In this document: one piece after another, positions 59,800 to 64,000 of the stretch | How the letters are laid out: each line of letters starts with the position of its first letter | How positions within the stretch are numbered: position 1 is the first letter of the stretch | The notes under the pieces: model-generated | Told to the model about the DNA's origin: nothing | The model's database searches: none | What the model saw: the letters and a program-made list of their open reading frames with translations, nothing else | Translations under genes and position numbers: made by a program | Source: Candidatus Fonsibacter ubiquis | GTDB taxonomy: Bacteria; Pseudomonadota; Alphaproteobacteria; Pelagibacterales; Pelagibacteraceae | Assembly: GCF_002688585.1 (NCBI RefSeq) | Contig: NZ_CP024034.1 | Location: forward strand, 363,501 to 427,500 | DNA: 64,000 nucleotides | Direction of reading: 5' to 3'

Positions 59800-59823
59800 C
59801 TTTGATAGCTTGATTCATATAAT
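59796..59823 (+). promoter_or_regulatory. near-consensus sigma-70 promoter of the alpha cluster
   Basis: TTGACT (59796-59801, overlapping the adk stop), a 16-base spacer and a perfect TATAAT (59818-59823) match 11 of 12 consensus bases, the best promoter in the window. The start would be near 59830, about 24 bases before rpsM, so rpsM-rpsK-rpoA-rplQ can be expressed independently of the long upstream cluster. Confidence 0.8.
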
Positions 59824-59853
59824 CGCATTTTTTCAAAATTAATTTTTTAATTT

Positions 59854-60234
59854 ATGGCTCGTATAGCTGGGGTGAATATTCCTCAAAATAAAGTTGTCAA
59901 AACTGCTCTTACTTATATTCACGGTATTGGAGACAAAACTGCAAATGATATTTGCACAGAATTAAAAATTGATAAAAATAAAAGAACAAGTGCTTTAACA
60001 GATGATGAGGTTTTAAAAATTAGAGAATTTATTGATAGCAAATACTCCGTTGAAGGGGATCTTAGAAGAAATGTGTCATTAGATATTAAAAGATTAAAAG
60101 ATCTTGGAACCTACAGAGGATCAAGACATAGAAAAAGACTTCCGGTTAGAGGACAGAGAACACATTCCAACGCAAGAACAAGAAAAGGTAAAGCTATCGC
60201 AATTGCAGGAAAAAAATTAACTAGTATGAAATAA
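59854..60234 (+). CDS. rpsM: 30S ribosomal protein S13
   Basis: The 126-residue protein begins [25 protein letters not shown] and ends with [15 protein letters not shown]-like [22 protein letters not shown]13 bridges the subunits in the 30S head. It is the first gene after the strong promoter. Confidence 0.97.
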   Translation: MARIAGVNIPQNKVVKTALTYIHGIGDKTANDICTELKIDKNKRTSALTDDEVLKIREFIDSKYSVEGDLRRNVSLDIKRLKDLGTYRGSRHRKRLPVRGQRTHSNARTRKGKAIAIAGKKLTSMK

Positions 60235-60238
60235 TTTA

Positions 60239-60715
60239 ATGGCTGAAGATAAAAATATTAAAGACAAAAAACCAAAAACTGATACTGCTGCAGCACCGGC
60301 AAAAGATGCCAAACAAGAAGCTGGTGGGATTAAAAAAAAATTAAAAGTTAAGAAAAAAGAAAAGAAAAATGTCATAAACGGAAATGTTTATGTAAACGCA
60401 ACTTTTAATAACACAATCGTAACGATTACAGACAAGCAGGGCAATGTAATTTCATGGTCATCTGCAGGATCTAAAGGTTTTAAAGGATCCAGAAAATCTA
60501 CACCATACGCAGCTCAAGTAGCGGCAGACGATGCTGCCGGTAAAGCCTTAGAGCATGGTTTAAAAAATATTACAGTTGAGGTTAAAGGACCTGGTTCAGG
60601 GCGTGAAACTGCTCTTAGAGCGTTACAAGCAAGAGGTTTTAAAATTACCTCTATTAAGGATATGAGTCCGATGCCACATAATGGTTGTAGGCCTCCAAAA
60701 AAAAGACGAGTTTAA
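60239..60715 (+). CDS. rpsK: 30S ribosomal protein S11 with lysine/alanine-rich N-terminal extension
   Basis: The S11 core ([44 protein letters not shown]) starts at about residue 48. The preceding extension, rich in Lys, Ala, Asp and Pro, makes the protein 158 residues against about 129 in E. coli. The ATG at 60239 follows rpsM by 4 bases; a start nearer the core is not seen as ATG, so the extension is probably translated. Confidence 0.95.
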   Translation: MAEDKNIKDKKPKTDTAAAPAKDAKQEAGGIKKKLKVKKKEKKNVINGNVYVNATFNNTIVTITDKQGNVISWSSAGSKGFKGSRKSTPYAAQVAADDAAGKALEHGLKNITVEVKGPGSGRETALRALQARGFKITSIKDMSPMPHNGCRPPKKRRV

Positions 60716-60727
60716 TAATAACTAAAT

Positions 60728-60735
60728 AGGAGAAG
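60728..60735 (+). promoter_or_regulatory. ribosome-binding site that supports the rpoA TTG start
   Basis: AGGAGAAG ends 4 bases before TTG at 60740. It is one of the few strong Shine-Dalgarno sequences in the window and is placed so as to select this TTG as the start codon. Confidence 0.7.
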
Positions 60736-60739
60736 TAAC

Positions 60740-61753
60740 TTGATAGATAAAAATTGGAAAGAACTTATAAAACCATCTAAATTAAACATTACTCAAAGTG
60801 ATGATAAAAAACATGCTAAAATTATCGCTGAACCTTTGGAAAAAGGATACGCTTTAACCCTAGGAAATGCATTAAGAAGAGTTTTATTATCTTCAGTTCA
60901 AGGTACTGCTGTAACAGCTATTCAAATTGATGGAGTACTACATGAATTCTCCTCAATCGACGGTGTTAGAGAAGACGTCACTGATATTGTTCTTAATGTT
61001 AAAGCTTTAGCTTTGAATTTAAAAACTTCAGGACCAAAAAAATTAATTTTAGATGCAAAAGGTCCTGGTGAGATTAAAGCAAAAATGATTACTTCAAACC
61101 CTGACATTGAAATATTAAACCCAGATTTAGTAATTTGTAACTTAGATGAAAAAACTAAATTTCATATGGAATTAACAGTTAATACTGGAAAGGGTTACGT
61201 TCCTGCAGATAGAAATAAAGCTAGCAATTCTCCATTAGGATTAATAGCAATAGATGCTGTTTTTAGCCCAGTTAAGAGAGTTTCTTACAATGTATCGAAC
61301 GCAAGAGAAGGACTAACCTTGGATTATGACAAATTAACAATGGAAGTTGAAACAAATGGTTCAGTAACAGCTGAGGATGCAGTTGCGTTTGCAGCAAGAA
61401 TTTTACAAGATCAATTGGCTATGTTTGTTAACTTTGATGAACCAGTTGCAACAATACAAGAGAAAAAAACTTCTGAACCTGAGTTTAATAGAAACTTGCT
61501 TAGAAGAGTTGATGAATTAGAACTATCCGTAAGATCAATGAATTGTCTTAAAAATGATAATATTATTTACATTGGAGATTTAGTTCAAAAGAGCGAAAGC
61601 GAAATGCTAAGAACTCCCAATTTTGGAAGAAAATCATTGAATGAAATTAAAGAAGTTCTTACAACGATGTCATTATATCTTGGTATGGAAGTTCCAAATT
61701 GGCCACCAGAAAATATTGCTGAACTTTCTAAAAAATTAGAAGATAACTATTAA
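60740..61753 (+). CDS. rpoA: DNA-directed RNA polymerase subunit alpha
   Basis: The 337-residue protein has the N-terminal dimerisation domain ([39 protein letters not shown] in pattern) and the C-terminal domain with [17 protein letters not shown] and [13 protein letters not shown], the UP-element and activator contact surface. The start is TTG at 60740, supported by AGGAGAAG just upstream. Confidence 0.97.
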   Translation: MIDKNWKELIKPSKLNITQSDDKKHAKIIAEPLEKGYALTLGNALRRVLLSSVQGTAVTAIQIDGVLHEFSSIDGVREDVTDIVLNVKALALNLKTSGPKKLILDAKGPGEIKAKMITSNPDIEILNPDLVICNLDEKTKFHMELTVNTGKGYVPADRNKASNSPLGLIAIDAVFSPVKRVSYNVSNAREGLTLDYDKLTMEVETNGSVTAEDAVAFAARILQDQLAMFVNFDEPVATIQEKKTSEPEFNRNLLRRVDELELSVRSMNCLKNDNIIYIGDLVQKSESEMLRTPNFGRKSLNEIKEVLTTMSLYLGMEVPNWPPENIAELSKKLEDNY

Positions 61754-61758
61754 TAATA

Positions 61759-62199
61759 ATGAGACACAAAATTGCTCATAGAAAGTTAAACAGAACGTCA
61801 GAGCACCGTAAAGCTTTGTTTAAAAATATGCTTAATTCTTTGATTAAGCATGAGCAAATTAAAACAACTTTACCAAAAGCAAAAGAGTTAAAGCCATTAA
61901 TTGATAAAGTTATTACTATTGGTAAAAAGAAAGATTTATCAGCTAGAAGATCTTTAATTTCAAAATTACAAGATGAAGACTCAGCAGAAAAATTAATTAC
62001 AGTTTTATCTAAGAGATATGAAAATAGAAAAGGTGGCTATTCTAGAATTGTTAGAACAAGAAATCGTTTTGGTGACAATTCAACAATGGCATATATCGAA
62101 TTAGTAGATAAAGATTTTAATGCAAAAGGACAAGATTCAGGTCCAGTTCAAAAAAAACCTGAGCAACCAAAGGAAGAAGCTCAACAGTTAAGCAAGTAA
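61759..62199 (+). CDS. rplQ: 50S ribosomal protein L17 with C-terminal extension
   Basis: The 146-residue protein begins MRHKIAHRKLNRTSEHRKAL and contains GGYSRIVRTRNRFGD, typical of L17 at the tunnel exit. The last ~20 residues are a Gln/Glu/Lys/Pro-rich extension. It ends the ribosomal cluster; crcB starts 7 bases on. Confidence 0.97.
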   Translation: MRHKIAHRKLNRTSEHRKALFKNMLNSLIKHEQIKTTLPKAKELKPLIDKVITIGKKKDLSARRSLISKLQDEDSAEKLITVLSKRYENRKGGYSRIVRTRNRFGDNSTMAYIELVDKDFNAKGQDSGPVQKKPEQPKEEAQQLSK

Positions 62200-62206
62200 A
62201 CAATTA

Positions 62207-62587
62207 ATGAAGTCTTATTTATTAATTGCTTTATTTGGTGCCTTTGGAACTTTAGCAAGATATTCAGTTATACAAATTACTCCAAAAATTTTTCAAACTA
62301 TCTTTCCAATTGGAACTCTCACAGTAAATTTATTAGGTTGTTTTTTAATTGGTTTAGTTTCCGGAATATTAGATACAAAGTTTTTAACAATTGATGAGAA
62401 TTTTAAAAATTATATTACTATTGGATTTTTAGGAGGTTTCACAACATTTTCATCTTTTTCTCAAGACTTTTTTAATCTTATTAATAGTTCGAATTATTTA
62501 TTTGCTTTTAGTTATATTTTTATTTCAGTTTTTTTTGGATTAATGATGTTTTATTTAGGAGATAAGTTTATTCATATCATTTCATAA
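62207..62587 (+). CDS. crcB: fluoride exporter CrcB/Fluc
   Basis: The 126-residue protein has four membrane helices, GALGTLARY-like FGAFGTLARY at the start, GTLTVNLLGCFLIG in helix 2 and GGFTTFSSFSQD in helix 3, the Fluc signature with the phenylalanines of the fluoride path. It acts as a dual-topology dimer. No fluoride riboswitch is present; it is 7 bases after rplQ and overlaps the next gene by one base. Confidence 0.95.
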   Translation: MKSYLLIALFGAFGTLARYSVIQITPKIFQTIFPIGTLTVNLLGCFLIGLVSGILDTKFLTIDENFKNYITIGFLGGFTTFSSFSQDFFNLINSSNYLFAFSYIFISVFFGLMMFYLGDKFIHIIS

Positions 62588-63516
62588 TGGAGCCGAAGCA
62601 TATTTTTAAAATTGAAGAAGATTTTGAGAATATTCGTTTCGATAAATGGTTTAAAAAAAAAGTAAAAGCCTTACCTCAGTCACTAATTGAAAGAACGTTA
62701 AGAAAAGGCAAAATTCTAGTTAACGGTAAAAAAGTTAAAAGTTCATATAAAATACAAATAAATGATGAAATTAAAGTGTTTGCGGACATTGATAATGATG
62801 AAAAGATAATAAAAAAAAAATTTTCATATTTACCTGCAAAGAAAGATTACGAATTAATTAAAAATAATATTTTATTTGAGAATGAGTACTATTTAGTTTT
62901 AAACAAGCCTTATAACTTAGCTGTTCAATCGGGAACTAAAACAGGAAAAAATATTTTTGATATATTAAAGAATTATTCAGAGACGGAATATCCGACCCCT
63001 TATTTAGTTCATAGATTAGACGCTGAAACTACTGGAATTTTAATTATAAGCAAAACACATAAAAGTGCTAAATTTTTTTCTGATTTATTTAAAAATCAAA
63101 CTATAAAAAAAAGTTATTTAGCTGTAGTGGAGGGTGTTTTAAATGATAAAATTGGTACATTAAGAAATGAACTTAGTTATGTTGAAAATAATAAAGAAAA
63201 ATTATATTTATCAATTACTAATTATAAAGTTGTTTCGGAATCAAACGACTACTCATTGTTATTATTAAATCCTGATACAGGTAGAAAACACCAGTTGAGA
63301 AGACAGTTAAGCTTTATAAAACATCCTATTCTAGGAGAAAAAAAGTATACAAATAAGGGCTTAAATAAATCTAAAGAGCTTCATTTAATGCTTCATGCTT
63401 ATAAAGTTGAATTTTTAATAAATAGTAAAAAAATAATACATAATGCAGAGCTTCCATTATATTTTAAAAGTTTATGTAAGGAAAAAGGATTATCTCACGA
63501 TTTAAATAATTTATAA
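62587..63516 (+). CDS. RluA-family 23S rRNA pseudouridine synthase (RluC/RluD-like)
   Basis: The 309-residue protein has an N-terminal S4 RNA-binding domain (about 14-75) and the catalytic domain with YLVHRLDAETTGIL, whose Asp in HRLD is the nucleophile, and the PDTGRKHQLRRQL segment. It isomerises uridines in 23S rRNA; whether it is RluC or RluD cannot be told. Its end overlaps the convergent lipB by 22 bases. An A10 run lies near 62811-62820. Confidence 0.9.
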   Translation: MEPKHIFKIEEDFENIRFDKWFKKKVKALPQSLIERTLRKGKILVNGKKVKSSYKIQINDEIKVFADIDNDEKIIKKKFSYLPAKKDYELIKNNILFENEYYLVLNKPYNLAVQSGTKTGKNIFDILKNYSETEYPTPYLVHRLDAETTGILIISKTHKSAKFFSDLFKNQTIKKSYLAVVEGVLNDKIGTLRNELSYVENNKEKLYLSITNYKVVSESNDYSLLLLNPDTGRKHQLRRQLSFIKHPILGEKKYTNKGLNKSKELHLMLHAYKVEFLINSKKIIHNAELPLYFKSLCKEKGLSHDLNNL

Positions 63517-64000
63517 AAATTTTCTTTTATAGATTTATTAATTCTTTCATCATTTGGAACTTTGCATAAATCCGAAATATTAATAATTCCTTTATTGGAT
63601 ATTCCACAGGGTATTATTCCTCGATAGTCCGACTTGTTAACATTAATATTTATAGAGAAGCCATGATAGGCAATCCATTTCTTAACTTTGATACCGATCG
63701 CGGCAATTTTATTTTCTTCATTATTTTTTTTAACCCAAATGCCAATATTTTTGGGATCAGCATATGATGAGATATTAAAATCATTAAGAATTGCTATAAT
63801 CCATTTTTCTACATTACGTACAAATTTTTTAATTTCTTTCTCACGTTTATTAAGATTAATAACAAAATAAACAATTTTTTGTCCTGGTCCATGATATGTA
63901 AATTTTCCACCGCGATTTGTTTCGATTACCGGAAACAAGTCAGGGATTAACAAATCTTTATCAGTTGCACTTATACCTTTAGTATAAACGGAATCATGTT
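63495..64000 (-). CDS. lipB: octanoyltransferase LipB (partial, 5' end beyond window)
   Basis: LipB transfers octanoyl from acyl carrier protein to lipoyl domains. The frame is open to the window edge, and reads VYTKGISATDKDLL followed by NRGGKFTYHGPGQ, with the RGGQVTYHGPGQ signature; further on are KIAAIGIKVKKW (catalytic Lys) and GIIPCGI (catalytic Cys). About 168 codons are present; the N-terminal part, with the start codon, lies outside the window. Confidence 0.95.
   Translation of the reverse strand, partial: HDSVYTKGISATDKDLLIPDLFPVIETNRGGKFTYHGPGQKIVYFVINLNKREKEIKKFVRNVEKWIIAILNDFNISSYADPKNIGIWVKKNNEENKIAAIGIKVKKWIAYHGFSININVNKSDYRGIIPCGISNKGIINISDLCKVPNDERINKSIKENFYKLFKS

Overview
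The window is a very AT-rich, gene-dense stretch of an alphaproteobacterial chromosome. Gene content, order and style (single-copy informational genes, stop/start overlaps, almost no intergenic DNA, lysine- and isoleucine-heavy proteins) fit the Pelagibacterales (SAR11 clade). This is inferred from gene families and layout; no 16S rRNA lies in the window.

Layout: (1) 1-7.5 kb: the 3' end of rpsD (+), then a minus-strand block read sfsA-map-purB-purC-purS-purQ-purL-bolA-grxD, i.e. de novo purine synthesis followed by a BolA/monothiol-glutaredoxin pair. (2) 7.5-15.3 kb: cinA-type protein, family-4-like uracil-DNA glycosylase, tRNA-Leu(UAA), a small lipoprotein, parE, glnA with an intrinsic terminator, a bifunctional NAD(P)HX repair enzyme, a small membrane protein and a GST. 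(3) 15.4-21.5 kb: tRNA-Leu(UAG) fused almost directly to the proteostasis genes tig-clpP-clpX-lon; a heat-shock-type promoter and a perfect dyad precede lon. (4) 21.5-29.7 kb: an accessory cell-surface glycan cassette: three large multi-span membrane proteins that look like GT-C glycosyltransferases, a polyprenol-phosphate-sugar-synthase-like GT2, a GDP-mannose-dehydratase-like enzyme, a sugar C-methyltransferase, an FkbM methyltransferase and a 100-residue membrane protein. (5) 29.7-33 kb: TauE/SafE permease, tRNA-Val(UAC), tRNA-Val(GAC), a gamma-glutamylcyclotransferase-like protein, tRNA-Asp, MarC and RlmB. (6) 33-62.2 kb: the core expression block: tRNA-Tyr, tRNA-Gly, tuf, tRNA-Trp, secE, nusG, rplKAJL, rpoBC, then rpsL-rpsG-fusA fused to the S10, spc and alpha clusters, ending with rplQ. 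(7) 62.2-64 kb: crcB, an RluA-family pseudouridine synthase and the 3' part of lipB.

The most interesting points are: a sigma-32-like promoter plus an 18-bp palindrome at lon; protein-coding genes that begin 0-17 nt after the encoded CCA of tRNA genes, so that tRNA maturation could create leaderless mRNAs; the compact glycan cassette with a GT2/GT-C pairing; lysine-rich low-complexity tails on many ribosomal proteins in an otherwise streamlined genome; absence of rpmD and of a second tuf from their usual sites; and convergent genes that almost always abut or overlap, leaving only one clear intrinsic terminator. No CRISPR array, insertion sequence, prophage, rRNA gene or recognisable riboswitch was seen. 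No gene-free stretch exceeds 300 bases; the longest gaps are about 190 bases (upstream of tRNA-Tyr and of rpsL), and both carry promoter-like sequences.
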